Source: Roseivivax isoporae LMG 25204
Lineage (GTDB): Bacteria > Pseudomonadota > Alphaproteobacteria > Rhodobacterales > Rhodobacteraceae
DNA: 64,000 nt
Direction: 5' to 3'
Assembly (NCBI RefSeq): GCF_000521865.1
Contig: NZ_JAME01000015.1
Location: forward strand, 1 to 64,000
Positions 9,544-18,893 of the stretch are shown one piece after another. A model generated the notes under the pieces. The model had not been told where the DNA came from. It ran no database searches and worked only from the letters and a program-made list of their open reading frames with translations. How positions within the stretch are numbered: the first letter of the stretch is position 1; each line of letters begins with the position of its first letter. A program made the position numbers and the translations under genes.

Positions 9544-10266
9544 CTACTCGGTGTCGGTGCCGCGCAGCGCCAGCACCGCGACGATGCCGAGCGCCGCGAG
9601 TCCCGCCACCGCGGCGTTGAAGGGGGCGGCGTTCGCCACGATGACCGCGACCAGCGCCCAGATCACCGTGATCCCGTATTCCGGCGCCCGGTGCAGGCGG
9701 TACTGCACGGTCAGCGCGATGGCGACCGCGAGCGCCAGCGCCGCCAGCGCCGCCGGGGTCTCGGACATCACGCCGTAGCCGCCCAGCATCAGGCCGACCG
9801 ACACGCAGGCCGCCGCGGTCAGCCAGCCCGCGTAGATCGCGACGGGCGAAAGCTGCCACCAGCGGTCGGTGTCGCCGATCCGCCAGAGCGCGGCCAGCGC
9901 GGTCATGAGCATCCCCCAGATCAGGAGCGTCGCCGCCGGCACCGAGGTCTGCGCCACCGGCAGCCAGATCGACCCGAGCGCCAGCGACAGGAACAGCCAG
10001 GGCCGCGCCGGGTCCCAGTCCTCGTCGGTCGCGCGCATGAGGAGGCCGAACGCGGTGCCCGCGATCAGCCAGACGTAGATGAGCCCCCAGATGGCGAAGG
10101 CGTAACCCGCCGGCTGCACCGCGGGGTCGTCCTGCGGCACCGGGAACTGGCCCGGGTCGAAGCCGTTGAAGCCCTGGTTGAACAGCGGCGACAGCGCGAA
10201 GACCAGCGCCGAAACCAGCACCAGAAGCGCCCGCATCCTCTGCATCGTCTCGCGTCCCAGCTTCAT
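9544..10266 (-). CDS. TspO/MBR-like tryptophan-rich membrane protein
   Basis: The 240-residue integral membrane protein has about seven hydrophobic segments and the TspO-like [23 protein letters not shown] and [17 protein letters not shown] stretches. Family members bind tetrapyrroles and cholesterol-like ligands. It is longer than typical TspO (about 160 residues), so it belongs to the distant TspO-related group. GGAAGGAG is only one base before the ATG at 10266; the Met at 10245 is an alternative. It ends 11 bases from the convergent anmK stop. Confidence 0.6.
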   Translation of the reverse strand: MKLGRETMQRMRALLVLVSALVFALSPLFNQGFNGFDPGQFPVPQDDPAVQPAGYAFAIWGLIYVWLIAGTAFGLLMRATDEDWDPARPWLFLSLALGSIWLPVAQTSVPAATLLIWGMLMTALAALWRIGDTDRWWQLSPVAIYAGWLTAAACVSVGLMLGGYGVMSETPAALAALALAVAIALTVQYRLHRAPEYGITVIWALVAVIVANAAPFNAAVAGLAALGIVAVLALRGTDTE

Positions 10267-10303
10267 TCTCCTTCCGCGACGGGGCGCCGCGACGCCGGCC
10301 CGG

Positions 10304-11596
10304 TCAGGCCAGCACGCCGTCGGCGCCGAGCCGCGTCTTGCCCCGCAACCAGGGATGCAACGCCTCGGGAAGCTCGACGGATCCGTCTTCCTGCTGACCG
10401 TTCTCGAGGATCGCGATCAGGCAGCGGCCGACGGCCAGCCCCGAGCCGTTCAGCGTGTGCACGTGCACGGGCTTGCCGCCGTCCGCGGGCTTCATCCGCG
10501 CGTTCATCCGCCGCGCCTGGAAATCGCCGCAGACCGAGACCGAGCTGATCTCGCGGTAGCGGTCCTGCCCGGGCAGCCAGACCTCGATGTCGTGGGTGCG
10601 CTGCGCGCCGAAGCCCATGTCGCCGGTGCACAGCACCACCGTGCGGAAGGGCAGGCCCAGCTTCTCGAGGATGCCCTCGGCGCAGGCGGTCATGCGCGCG
10701 TGCTCCTCGAGGCTCGTCTCGGGATGCGTGACCGACACCATCTCGACCTTCTCGAACTGGTGCTGGCGCAGCATGCCGCGCACGTCCTTGCCCGCGCTGC
10801 CCGCCTCCGAGCGGAAGCACTGGGTGTGCGCCACGTAGCGGCGGGGCAGGCTGTGCTCGTCCACGGTCAGCCCGTTCACGATGTTGGTCAGCGTGACCTC
10901 GGCGGTCGGCACCAGCCACCAGCCGTCGCTCGTGCGGTAGCTGTCCTCACCGAATTTCGGCAACTGGCCCGTGCCCACCATCATCTCGTCGCGGACGAGG
11001 ACAGGCGTCCACGTCTCGGTCAGGCCGTTCTCCTCCACGTGGGTGTCGAGCATGAACTGCGCGAGCGCCCGGTGGATCCGCGCGAGCGCGCCCGACAGGA
11101 CCACGAAACGCGCGCCCGACAGCTTCGCCGCCACCTCGAAATCCATCAGCGGCGCGACCGAGGCGATCTCGAAATGCTCCTTCGGCGCGAAGTCGAAGCT
11201 GCGCGGCGTGCCCCAGCGACGGATCTCGACATTGTCGCTCTCGTCCGCGCCGTCCGGCACGTCCGCGCCGGGCAGGTTCGGCAGGCCCATGAGTTCGGCC
11301 TCGAGCGCCGCGTCGAGCCGCTTGGCCTCGGCCTGCATCTCGGCGACCTCGGCCTTCTTGGCGGCGACCTCGGCGCGCAGGCGCTCGAACGCGGCCTCGT
11401 CGCCCGACGCCTTTGCGGCGCCGATCTCCTTGGCGGCACGGTTCTGATCGGCCTGCGCGGTCTCCGCGGCATGGATCGCCGCGCGCCGCCGCTCGTCCAT
11501 GTCGAGCAGGCGCGGCGACACCGGGTCCATCCCGCGACGCGACAGCGCCGCGTCGAAGGCGGCGGGGTTCTCGCGGATGGCGCGGATGTCGTGCAT
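10304..11596 (-). CDS. serS: Seryl-tRNA synthetase
   Basis: The 430-residue class II synthetase charges tRNA-Ser (and initiates selenocysteine charging where present). It begins with the antiparallel coiled-coil tRNA-binding arm (about residues 30-100). Motif 2 follows with [19 protein letters not shown] (Arg262), and motif 3 is [17 protein letters not shown] near the C-terminus. It lies downstream of the secreted protease gene on the same strand with an 84-base gap. Confidence 0.97.
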   Translation of the reverse strand: MHDIRAIRENPAAFDAALSRRGMDPVSPRLLDMDERRRAAIHAAETAQADQNRAAKEIGAAKASGDEAAFERLRAEVAAKKAEVAEMQAEAKRLDAALEAELMGLPNLPGADVPDGADESDNVEIRRWGTPRSFDFAPKEHFEIASVAPLMDFEVAAKLSGARFVVLSGALARIHRALAQFMLDTHVEENGLTETWTPVLVRDEMMVGTGQLPKFGEDSYRTSDGWWLVPTAEVTLTNIVNGLTVDEHSLPRRYVAHTQCFRSEAGSAGKDVRGMLRQHQFEKVEMVSVTHPETSLEEHARMTACAEGILEKLGLPFRTVVLCTGDMGFGAQRTHDIEVWLPGQDRYREISSVSVCGDFQARRMNARMKPADGGKPVHVHTLNGSGLAVGRCLIAILENGQQEDGSVELPEALHPWLRGKTRLGADGVLA

Positions 11597-11680
11597 CTTG
11601 CATGCTCCCGGATGGTGCGCGTTGGACAGGTCGAACCGGTCGCGGGGCCGGAGCCCGCGCGATTCCCGGGGCGTTATGCC

Positions 11681-12346
11681 TCAATCGGCGGACGAGGTGT
11701 AGGGTTCGGCGAGCCGCGCGCGCGCCCAGCCGTCGACCGGGACAACCAGCGCGCCGCCCTCGGTCCGGGCCGAGATGACCGCGACGACACGTCGCGCCGC
11801 ACCGGTCCCGTAGATCACCGGCCCGCCCGACTGCCCGTGCTCGATGGTGCAGCCGACCCGCCAGAGCGTGCCGTCGGCGGTGCCCGCGCAATCCTCCGTC
11901 ACGCTCAGCCGGTGGGGGCGCGACCGCGTGTAGCCGGCGAGCGCAAGCGGCCCCGCGGGTCCCGCGCTGCCCACCTCGAGCGTCGGCCCCTCGATCGGGC
12001 GCACGAGGTCGATCACCGCGAGGTCGTGGCGCACGTCGATCCGCCCGTCGGCCAGCGCCCGGGGATGCAGCGCCACCGATGCCGCCCGGGCCGCACCCGC
12101 ATGACCCGCACCGTCCCAGCCCGCCACGAACACGATGTCCGACACCTGCCGCTCCCGCCCGTCGGGCCACAGCACGCAGTGCGCCGCGGTCAGCACGCGG
12201 CCGGGCGCGACAAGCGTGCCGGTGCACATGGACCGCGTGTCGAACCCGCCCGCGTTCACCCGCCCGACCGCGTCGTCGGCGCGCGCCGTCCCGGCGACGG
12301 GCGCCGCGAGGAGAAGGGCAGCGAGAAGGGGCAGGGCGCGCGGCAT
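11681..12346 (-). CDS. Secreted trypsin-like serine protease
   Basis: The 221-residue protein has a signal peptide (MPRALPLLAALLLAAPVAGTARA) and a chymotrypsin-fold domain. The catalytic triad is visible: His56 in LTAAHCV, Asp108 in RHDLAVIDL, and Ser173 in EHGQSGGPV. It contains four or more cysteines that could form disulfides after export. The start at 12346 follows from the signal peptide. Substrate is unknown; the pattern is close to the V8/glutamyl-endopeptidase-like bacterial trypsins. Confidence 0.85.
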   Translation of the reverse strand: MPRALPLLAALLLAAPVAGTARADDAVGRVNAGGFDTRSMCTGTLVAPGRVLTAAHCVLWPDGRERQVSDIVFVAGWDGAGHAGAARAASVALHPRALADGRIDVRHDLAVIDLVRPIEGPTLEVGSAGPAGPLALAGYTRSRPHRLSVTEDCAGTADGTLWRVGCTIEHGQSGGPVIYGTGAARRVVAVISARTEGGALVVPVDGWARARLAEPYTSSAD

Positions 12347-12459
12347 GGAGCCGAAGGTATGCCGCCCGCGCGGGCGCGCAAGGGCGCCGCACGGGAGCTG
12401 CAGGGGCGCCGCGCCGGGCCATGCGACAGCCATACCCATGCCATGCGCATGCCAGCCGC

Positions 12460-12488
12460 TTGCATCGCCCCCAACCGCACCATAGGTT
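12460..12488 (+). promoter_or_regulatory. Candidate promoter for yajC-secD-secF
   Basis: TTGCAT (12460-12465) and TAGGTT (12483-12488) are 17 bases apart and lie about 77 bases upstream of yajC. The rest of the 219-base gap upstream of yajC is GC-rich and shows nothing else I can name. Confidence 0.3.
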
Positions 12489-12565
12489 CCGCCCAATCTC
12501 GCGGGGGCCTCCCCGCCGGTCAGCCGACCCGACGACTCGCCCACGACCCGCAAAGGAGCCCGGCC

Positions 12566-12859
12566 ATGGAAGGCAGCGCGATCGCCCAGTTCATCCCGCT
12601 CATCCTGATCTTCGCGATCATGTATTTCCTGCTGATCCGACCCCAGCAGAAGAAGATCAAGGAACACCAGAAGATGGTGGAGAGCCTGCGCCGCGGCGAC
12701 CAGGTGGTCACCCAGGGCGGCCTCATCGGCAAGGTCGTGAAGGTGAAGGAGAACAACGAGCTCGACGTCGAGATCGCCGAGGGCGTGAAGGTGCGCGTGG
12801 TGCAGTCCACCGTCGCGCAGGTCCTCTCCAAGACCGAGCCGGCCAAGGCCGAGAGCTGA
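12566..12859 (+). CDS. yajC: Preprotein translocase subunit YajC
   Basis: The 97-residue protein has one N-terminal transmembrane segment (FIPLILIFAIMYFLLIRPQQKK) followed by the conserved RRGDQVVTQGGLIGKVVKV domain. YajC joins SecDF at the Sec translocon in the inner membrane. AAAGGAG precedes the ATG at 12566. It is first in the yajC-secD-secF operon, 38 bases before secD. Confidence 0.96.
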   Translation: MEGSAIAQFIPLILIFAIMYFLLIRPQQKKIKEHQKMVESLRRGDQVVTQGGLIGKVVKVKENNELDVEIAEGVKVRVVQSTVAQVLSKTEPAKAES

Positions 12860-12897
12860 GCTTCTCCCTCTAACGTCCCGTTTCAAGGCGGTTTTCC

Positions 12898-14568
12898 ATG
12901 CTGCAGATCGATCTCTGGAAGCGTCTCCTGATCTGGGGCGTGGTGCTGGCGGGCGTGCTTCTCGCGACGCCGAACGTGTTCTACGGCCGCGTCGAGCGGC
13001 ACAATGACGCAGTCGCCGCCATCGAGCGGGAGGGTGCGACCGAGGCGCTCCGGGAGGATGCAGCCGCCTGGCCGTCCTGGGCGCCCTCGGGGCTCGTGAA
13101 CCTCGGGCTCGACCTGCGGGGCGGCGCGCATCTTCTCGCCGAGGTGCAGGTCGAGGACGTCTATGCCAGCCGGCTCGAGGCGCTCTGGCCCGAGATCCGC
13201 GATGCCCTGCGCGACCTGCGCGACACGGTCGGAACCGTGCGCCTGCAGGACGGCCCGGCCGACGAACTGCGGGTCGCGATCTCGGAACCCGCCGGCATGG
13301 CGCAGGCGCTCGAGGCGATCCGCGCCCTGGCGAGCCCCGTCTCGTCGTCCACGGCGCTGGCCCAGGGCGGCTCCAACGACATCGAGGTGTCGGGTTCGGA
13401 CGGCGTCATCACGGTCACCCTGTCCGACGCCGAGCGCGCCGCGGTGGACGAGAGGACGCTGCAGCAAGCACTTGAAATCATTCGGCGCCGCATCGACGAG
13501 GTCGGCACGCGCGAGCCGACGATCCAGCGCCAGGGCGCCGACCGCATCCTGATCCAGGTGCCCGGCGTCGGCTCCGCGCAGGAGCTCAAGGACATCATCG
13601 GCACCACCGCGCAGCTGACATTCCAGCCGGTCGTGGGCCGCGCCAGCGATGCCGACGCGCAGCCCGGCGTGGGCGAGGAGGTGCTGCCCTCGATGGACGA
13701 GGAGGGCGTCTACTACACGCTCGACCGTTCGCCCGTGGTGACCGGCGAGGAACTGGTCGACGCGCAGCCCTCCTTCGACCAGAATGGCCGGCCGGCGGTC
13801 ACCTTCCGCTTCGACGCGACCGGCGCGCGGCGCTTCGGCGACTACACCGCGCAAAACATCGGCTCGCCCTTCGCCATCGTGCTCGACGACGAGGTGATCT
13901 CGGCCCCCGTGATCCAGAGCCACATCCCGGGCGGCTCGGGCATCATCACCGGCAATTTCACCATCGAGGAATCGACGAACCTCGCCGTCCTCCTGCGCGC
14001 GGGCGCACTGCCCGCGGGGCTCGAGTTCCTCGAGGAACGCACCATCGGACCCGAGCTCGGCGCGGATTCGATCGAGGCGGGCAAACTCGCCACCGGCGTC
14101 GCCTTTGCGCTCGTTCTCATATACATGGCAGCGGCTTACGGGCTCTTCGGGATATTCGCCAACATCGCGCTGATCCTCAACATCGGGCTGCTGTTCGGGC
14201 TGCTGAGCCTGATCGGCGCCACGCTGACGCTGCCGGGCATCGCCGGGATCGTCCTTACCGTGGGCATGGCGGTCGACGCCAACGTGCTGGTGTTCGAACG
14301 CATCCGAGAGGAACTGAAGACCGCCCGCGGCCCCGCCCGCGCCATTGAGCTCGGCTACGAGAAGGCCCTGTCGGCAATCGTCGACGCCAACATCACCACG
14401 ATCATCACGGCCATCATCCTGTTCGCCATGGGCTCGGGTCCGGTGCGGGGCTTCGCGATCACGCTCGGCTTCGGCATCCTGACCTCGGTCTTCACGGCGA
14501 TCTTCGTGACCCGCCTGCTGATCGTCACCTGGTACGAGCGCCGCCGCCCCAAGACCATCACCGTCTGA
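12898..14568 (+). CDS. secD: Protein-export membrane protein SecD
   Basis: SecD (556 residues) uses the proton motive force to help late steps of Sec-dependent export. It has an N-terminal transmembrane segment, a large periplasmic P1 region starting with the LGLDLRGGAHLL motif, and six transmembrane helices in total. The C-terminal membrane block contains GMAVDANVLVFERIREEL. It is followed after 18 bases by secF, as expected. Confidence 0.97.
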   Translation: MLQIDLWKRLLIWGVVLAGVLLATPNVFYGRVERHNDAVAAIEREGATEALREDAAAWPSWAPSGLVNLGLDLRGGAHLLAEVQVEDVYASRLEALWPEIRDALRDLRDTVGTVRLQDGPADELRVAISEPAGMAQALEAIRALASPVSSSTALAQGGSNDIEVSGSDGVITVTLSDAERAAVDERTLQQALEIIRRRIDEVGTREPTIQRQGADRILIQVPGVGSAQELKDIIGTTAQLTFQPVVGRASDADAQPGVGEEVLPSMDEEGVYYTLDRSPVVTGEELVDAQPSFDQNGRPAVTFRFDATGARRFGDYTAQNIGSPFAIVLDDEVISAPVIQSHIPGGSGIITGNFTIEESTNLAVLLRAGALPAGLEFLEERTIGPELGADSIEAGKLATGVAFALVLIYMAAAYGLFGIFANIALILNIGLLFGLLSLIGATLTLPGIAGIVLTVGMAVDANVLVFERIREELKTARGPARAIELGYEKALSAIVDANITTIITAIILFAMGSGPVRGFAITLGFGILTSVFTAIFVTRLLIVTWYERRRPKTITV

Positions 14569-14586
14569 GCTGAAGGACCGATCCCC

Positions 14587-15555
14587 ATGCGCCTGAAAAT
14601 GGTCCCGGACAACACGACGTTCGATTTCTTTACCCGCTGGAAACTCTGGCTCGGTATCTCGGCCACGCTGATCGTGGTGGCGCTCGCGTCTTTCGCGATC
14701 CAGGGGCTCAATTTCGGGATCGATTTCCGCGGAGGCACCACGATCCGCACGGAAAGCGCCGAACCGCTCGATGTCGGTGCCTACCGCACCGCGCTGCAGG
14801 AACTCGACCTCGGCGACGTGGTGATCTCCGAGGTGTTCGACCCGTCCTTCGGGCCGGACGAGAACGTCGCGATGATCCGCATCGCGCCGCAGGACGACGC
14901 CGAGGCGGTCAGCCAGGCGACGATCGACTCCGTGCGCACCGCGCTTGCCGAGGTCGCGCCGGACATCGAGTTCACCTCGGTCTCCTCGGTCGGCCCCAAG
15001 GTGTCGGGCGAGCTGATCCAGACCGCGGTCATCGCGGTGCTGCTCGCCATCGGGGCGGTACTCGTCTACATCTGGCTGCGCTTCGAATGGCAGTTCGCGG
15101 TGGGCGCGGTCGTGGCGCTGGTCCACGACGTGGCGCTGACCATCGGCATCTTCTCGGAGCTGCAGATCCGCTTCGACCTCGCGATCATCGCGGCGCTGCT
15201 GACCATCGTCGGCTACTCGCTGAACGACACCGTGGTGGTGTTCGACCGGGTGCGCGAGAACCTCATCAAGTACAAGCAGCGCCCGCTCAAGGAGGTGCTG
15301 AACATCTCCATCAACGAGACGCTGAGCCGCACGCTCATGACCTCGTTCACCACGCTGCTGGCGCTGCTGGCGCTGCTCGCGCTCGGCGGCGACGTGATCC
15401 GCGGCTTCGTCTTCGCCATGACCTGGGGCGTGATCGTCGGCACCTACTCGTCGATCTTCGTGGCCTCGGTCATCCTGTTCTGGCTCGGCGTCAAGCGCGA
15501 CTGGTCGAAGCCCGATAACGCCGCGGGCAACCAGTTCGCCAACGTGGATGCCTGA
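14587..15555 (+). CDS. secF: Protein-export membrane protein SecF
   Basis: SecF (322 residues) partners SecD in the inner membrane. It has an N-terminal helix, the periplasmic LNFGIDFRGGTTIR segment, and a C-terminal membrane block with the GYSLNDTVVVFDRVREN motif. It overlaps the following permease gene by 8 bases, which implies co-translation. Confidence 0.97.
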   Translation: MRLKMVPDNTTFDFFTRWKLWLGISATLIVVALASFAIQGLNFGIDFRGGTTIRTESAEPLDVGAYRTALQELDLGDVVISEVFDPSFGPDENVAMIRIAPQDDAEAVSQATIDSVRTALAEVAPDIEFTSVSSVGPKVSGELIQTAVIAVLLAIGAVLVYIWLRFEWQFAVGAVVALVHDVALTIGIFSELQIRFDLAIIAALLTIVGYSLNDTVVVFDRVRENLIKYKQRPLKEVLNISINETLSRTLMTSFTTLLALLALLALGGDVIRGFVFAMTWGVIVGTYSSIFVASVILFWLGVKRDWSKPDNAAGNQFANVDA

Positions 15556-16300
15556 GGCGCTGGCCCAGACGCTGGCGCTGCCGGGACTGGGCTGGATCGT
15601 TGTCGTCACCGTTGCGGCGGGGATCGTCTACGGCTTCGCGGGCTTCGGCTCGGCGCTGATCTTCATGCCGGCGGCGGCGGCGGTGATCCCTCTGCAGGTG
15701 GCGGTCGCGGCCTTTGCTGTCACGGCGCTGTCCTCCCTCGTCACCGTCGTGCCGGGTGCCTTCCGCGAGGCCGACCGCAGCGGGCTCTGGGTGCTGATCC
15801 CCACCGCCGCGCTCGGCGCCTGGATCGGTCTCTGGGTGCTGCAGACCGCGGATCTCCTCTGGCTGCGCTGGGCCGTGGTGGGCGTCACCGCCCTGACGCT
15901 TCTCGCGCTCGTCTCGGGCTGGCGCATGCGGACCGAACCCACGCGTGCGGCGCACGCGGGCATCGGCCTCGGTACCGGGTTCCTCGGCGGTGCCGTGGGG
16001 CTTCTGGGGCCTGTCATGGTGCTGTTCCAGTTGGCCGGGCGGGGCGGCGCGGCGCGGACCCGCGCGACGACGCTCGTGTTCCTGTCGGCGACGAGCACGC
16101 TGATCCTGCCGCTCATGGCGCTTCGCGGCATGCTGACGGTGCCGGCGCTGCTGACCGGTGCCGTGCTGATGCTGCCCTACGCCATCGGCTCGCGCATCGG
16201 CGCCATGCTTTTTCAACCTCAACGTGAGGGACTTTACCGCGGCGTGGCCTACGTGGTCATCGCGTGTGCGATCGCTGTCGGTTTGCCCATCCGGGACTGA
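15548..16300 (+). CDS. TauE/SafE family sulfite/organosulfonate exporter-like permease
   Basis: The 250-residue protein is almost wholly hydrophobic, with about seven or eight membrane helices. It has the TauE/SafE hallmarks: an N-terminal GFAGFGSALIFMP and the repeated GLGTGFLGGAVGLLGPVMVLFQ. The family exports sulfite, sulfoacetate or related anions; the substrate here is unknown. It overlaps secF by 8 bases, so it is part of that operon, sitting between secF and the Mth938-domain gene that usually follows secF in alphaproteobacteria. Confidence 0.85.
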   Translation: MPEALAQTLALPGLGWIVVVTVAAGIVYGFAGFGSALIFMPAAAAVIPLQVAVAAFAVTALSSLVTVVPGAFREADRSGLWVLIPTAALGAWIGLWVLQTADLLWLRWAVVGVTALTLLALVSGWRMRTEPTRAAHAGIGLGTGFLGGAVGLLGPVMVLFQLAGRGGAARTRATTLVFLSATSTLILPLMALRGMLTVPALLTGAVLMLPYAIGSRIGAMLFQPQREGLYRGVAYVVIACAIAVGLPIRD

Positions 16301-16311
16301 AGGGGATGACC

Positions 16312-16665
16312 ATGCGTCTGAACGAGATAACCTATACCGATGCGCAGCCGGTCGACGGCTACGGACCCGGCTTCTTCCGCATCGGCGGACAGGCCATCGA
16401 CGGCCCGCTGTTCCTGTCCGCGCGCGGCACCCGCGCCTGGGGCGGGTTCGAGGATCCCGCACCGCTCATGGAAATGGCAAGCGAGATCGACGTGCTGTTC
16501 GTGGGCACCGGCGCCGAGATCGCCCACCTTCCGCGCGCGCTGCGCGAGGAACTCGAGGCGGCCGGCATCGGGGTCGAGGTCATGAGTTCGCCCTCCGCCT
16601 GCCGGACCTACAACGTGCTCCTGTCCGAGGGCCGGCGCGTGGCCTTGGCGGTGCTGCCGGTCTGA
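16312..16665 (+). CDS. Mth938-like domain-containing protein
   Basis: The 117-residue protein matches the Mth938/NDUFAF3-like fold: RLNEITYTDAQPVDGYGPG, then a central VLFVGTGAEIAHLP and a C-terminal VEVMSSPSACRTYNVLLSEGRRVALAVLP. The family is tied to respiratory complex I assembly in mitochondria; the bacterial role is unclear. AAGGGG fits the ATG at 16312 better than the ATG at 16306. It is 11 bases past the permease stop and ends 4 bases from a convergent flavoprotein gene. Confidence 0.85.
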   Translation: MRLNEITYTDAQPVDGYGPGFFRIGGQAIDGPLFLSARGTRAWGGFEDPAPLMEMASEIDVLFVGTGAEIAHLPRALREELEAAGIGVEVMSSPSACRTYNVLLSEGRRVALAVLPV

Positions 16666-16669
16666 GGCC

Positions 16670-18034
16670 TCAGGGCCGCGCCATGCCGGCGGCCCGTCCC
16701 AGCACCACCGCGGCAAGGAGCCCGTTGCCCGACAGGTATCCGCTGTCGCGCGATCCCGAGACCCCGCAGGCCGCGCCGCCCGCGGCATAGAGATTGGGCA
16801 TCGGCCGGCCGGAGGAATCCTGCACGCGGCCCGTACCGTCGGTCACGAGCCCGCCTTGCGTGTGGAACAGCGCGCCGGTCACCCGCACCCCGCAGAAGGA
16901 CGGCGACAGCCGTTCGCCCCTCCACACCCGCCCGAACGCGTCCGCGCCTGCCTCGGGCACCGCGTCGAGCGTGTCGCGCAGCGCCGGTCCCGGCAGACCG
17001 AGCGCGCGGGCCAGCGCCTCGACCGTCGGCGCCTCGCGCACGGCGCCCTGCGCCTCCGCGTTGCGGAAATCCTCGAACTGGCGCGCGATCCGCGCGATCC
17101 GGGCGTCGAAGACGGCGAAGGCCTCGCCGCCCTCCTGCGCCAGGACCGCCCGCGCGGCCTCGGAATAGCCCTGGCTCTCGTTCCAGAACCGCGCCCCGGC
17201 GCGGTTCACCTGCACGCCGCCCGCGGTGATCACCGCCCAGGTGATCAGGATCCCGTGCGGGTGCGCCACGTTGCCATGACCCTGGTAGGCGCCCATGTGC
17301 CGCGTTGCGGCGCCGAGGGCCGCCCCCCAGCGCATGGCCTCGCCGCGGTTGCCGTCGTGGCCGAACCACAGCGCGTCTGCGATGGCGGGCATGTGCTCGG
17401 CCACCATGGCGCGGTTGCCGCCGAAGCCGTTGCAGGCAAGGATCAGCCGCCGGCAGCCCACGCGCTCGGTGCCGCCGTCCGGCAGGCGCAGGGTCACGCC
17501 GGTGACGCGCGGCCCGTCGTGGTGCAGCACCATCGCGCGGCGCCCGCAGATCACGGGGATGTCCTCCGCCTCGGCCGTGGCGCGCAGCGTGTCGATCAGC
17601 TCGCGCCCGGACCGCGACGGCAGGCCGTGCATGCGCCGCCGCGAATGGCCGGGATAGTCGAAGTCGCCGACAAGGGAGAAGTCGAGGCCGTGACGTTCCG
17701 CCAGCCATTCGACGGCGGGCGCGGCGCCTTCGGCCAGCGCCTGCACCAGCGCCGCGTCGTTCTCGCCCCCGGCCTTGTGCTGGATGTCCTCGGCGAAGCG
17801 GGCAGGGGCGTCGTCGATTCCCGCCTCGCGCTGGAACCTCGTGCCGGCGGCAGGGATCAGCCCGGCGGACAGTGCCGTCGATCCCTGCGGCACCGCGTCG
17901 GCCTCGGCCACCAGCACCTCCTGGCCCGCCTCCTGCGCGGCCAGCGCCGCGACGAGCCCGCAGGCGCCGCCGCCGACGACCAGCGTCTCGACCTCGAGGT
18001 CGAACGCGACGGGACCCTCCGCCGTCTCAGCCAT
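16670..18034 (-). CDS. FAD-dependent oxidoreductase, fumarate reductase/tricarballylate dehydrogenase-like
   Basis: The 454-residue flavoprotein starts with a dinucleotide-binding motif (VVGGGACGLVAALAAQEAG) and a TALSAGLIPAAGTRFQ loop. It ends in the flavin-site segment PNLYAAGGAACGVSG..SGYLSGNGL. This is the fumarate reductase/succinate dehydrogenase flavoprotein superfamily, which includes tricarballylate dehydrogenase and 3-ketosteroid dehydrogenases, so a dehydrogenation next to a carboxylate is likely. It is the last gene of the minus catabolic arm and overlaps the lyase gene by 8 bases. Confidence 0.8.
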   Translation of the reverse strand: MAETAEGPVAFDLEVETLVVGGGACGLVAALAAQEAGQEVLVAEADAVPQGSTALSAGLIPAAGTRFQREAGIDDAPARFAEDIQHKAGGENDAALVQALAEGAAPAVEWLAERHGLDFSLVGDFDYPGHSRRRMHGLPSRSGRELIDTLRATAEAEDIPVICGRRAMVLHHDGPRVTGVTLRLPDGGTERVGCRRLILACNGFGGNRAMVAEHMPAIADALWFGHDGNRGEAMRWGAALGAATRHMGAYQGHGNVAHPHGILITWAVITAGGVQVNRAGARFWNESQGYSEAARAVLAQEGGEAFAVFDARIARIARQFEDFRNAEAQGAVREAPTVEALARALGLPGPALRDTLDAVPEAGADAFGRVWRGERLSPSFCGVRVTGALFHTQGGLVTDGTGRVQDSSGRPMPNLYAAGGAACGVSGSRDSGYLSGNGLLAAVVLGRAAGMARP

Positions 18035-18893
18035 CGCCGCGTTCCCAGCGCCGCCCCGCCTCAAGCATCGCGGGCGTGCCCACGACCTCGTTCAACCCGT
18101 CGAAATCGAACATGCGCTCCGCGAACGGGCGGTTCGACCCGTGCGCCCTGAGGCTCGCGTAATAGTCCTGCGCGGTCCGGGCCAGCGCCCGCACGATGCC
18201 GCCCGGGAAGATCACGATCGAGAATCCCATCGCCTCGAGGTCGCCCGCGGCCGAGATCGGCGTCGCACCGCCCTCGACCATGTTGGCCAGCAGCGGGATG
18301 CGCGCGCCGAAGCTGTCGGCCACGCGGCGCAACTCGTCCCCCGAGCGCGGCGCCTCGATGAACAGCGCGTCGGCCCCGGCGTCGATATAGGCCTCGGCCC
18401 GGGCGAAGGCGGCGTCGATCCCCTCGACCGCCACGGCGTCGGTGCGCGCCACGATCAGCGTGTCGTCCGAGGCGCGCGCATCCGCCATGGCGGCGATCTT
18501 GCCCGCCATCTCGGTGGCCGGGATCAGCGACTTGTCGGCGAGGTGGCCGCAGCGCTTGGGGTAGGTCTGGTCCTCGACCTGCAGCGCGGCGGCGCCGGCG
18601 CGTTCGTACATGCGCATGGTGCGCTGCGCGTTCAACGCGTTGCCGAACCCGGTATCGGCATCGACGATCACCGGCAGGGCGACCCGGTCCGCGATCAGCG
18701 CCATGGTGTCGGCCATCTCGGTCGCGCTCGTGAGCCCGATATCGGGCCGGCCGAGCCGCGTATAGGCGACGGCGGCGCCCGAGAGGTAGAGCGCCTCGAA
18801 CCCCGCATCGGCGGCGAGCGCGGCGGTCAGCGCGTCGTAGACGCCCGGGGCCACGAGGATGTCGCGTCGGGCGAGCCGCGCGCGCAGGGTCAT
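18027..18893 (-). CDS. Isocitrate lyase/PEP mutase superfamily C-C lyase
   Basis: The 288-residue TIM-barrel protein has the superfamily markers: metal ligands in VDADTGFG (Asp78, Asp80), VEDQ at 106-109, and PKRCGH with catalytic-type Cys115. The K(K/R)CGH loop is what true lyases (isocitrate, 2-methylisocitrate, 2,3-dimethylmalate lyase) carry, so retro-aldol cleavage of a 2-hydroxy-dicarboxylate or tricarboxylate is expected. Its place beside a LeuCD-type hydro-lyase supports that. It overlaps its upstream neighbour by 4 bases (ATGA). Confidence 0.85.
   Translation of the reverse strand: MTLRARLARRDILVAPGVYDALTAALAADAGFEALYLSGAAVAYTRLGRPDIGLTSATEMADTMALIADRVALPVIVDADTGFGNALNAQRTMRMYERAGAAALQVEDQTYPKRCGHLADKSLIPATEMAGKIAAMADARASDDTLIVARTDAVAVEGIDAAFARAEAYIDAGADALFIEAPRSGDELRRVADSFGARIPLLANMVEGGATPISAAGDLEAMGFSIVIFPGGIVRALARTAQDYYASLRAHGSNRPFAERMFDFDGLNEVVGTPAMLEAGRRWERGDG

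Noticed and set aside
12883-15609. 908-codon minus-strand open frame across secD and secF
   Set aside because: It is opposite two unambiguous genes, and its His/Asp/Arg-rich composition is typical of antisense translation.
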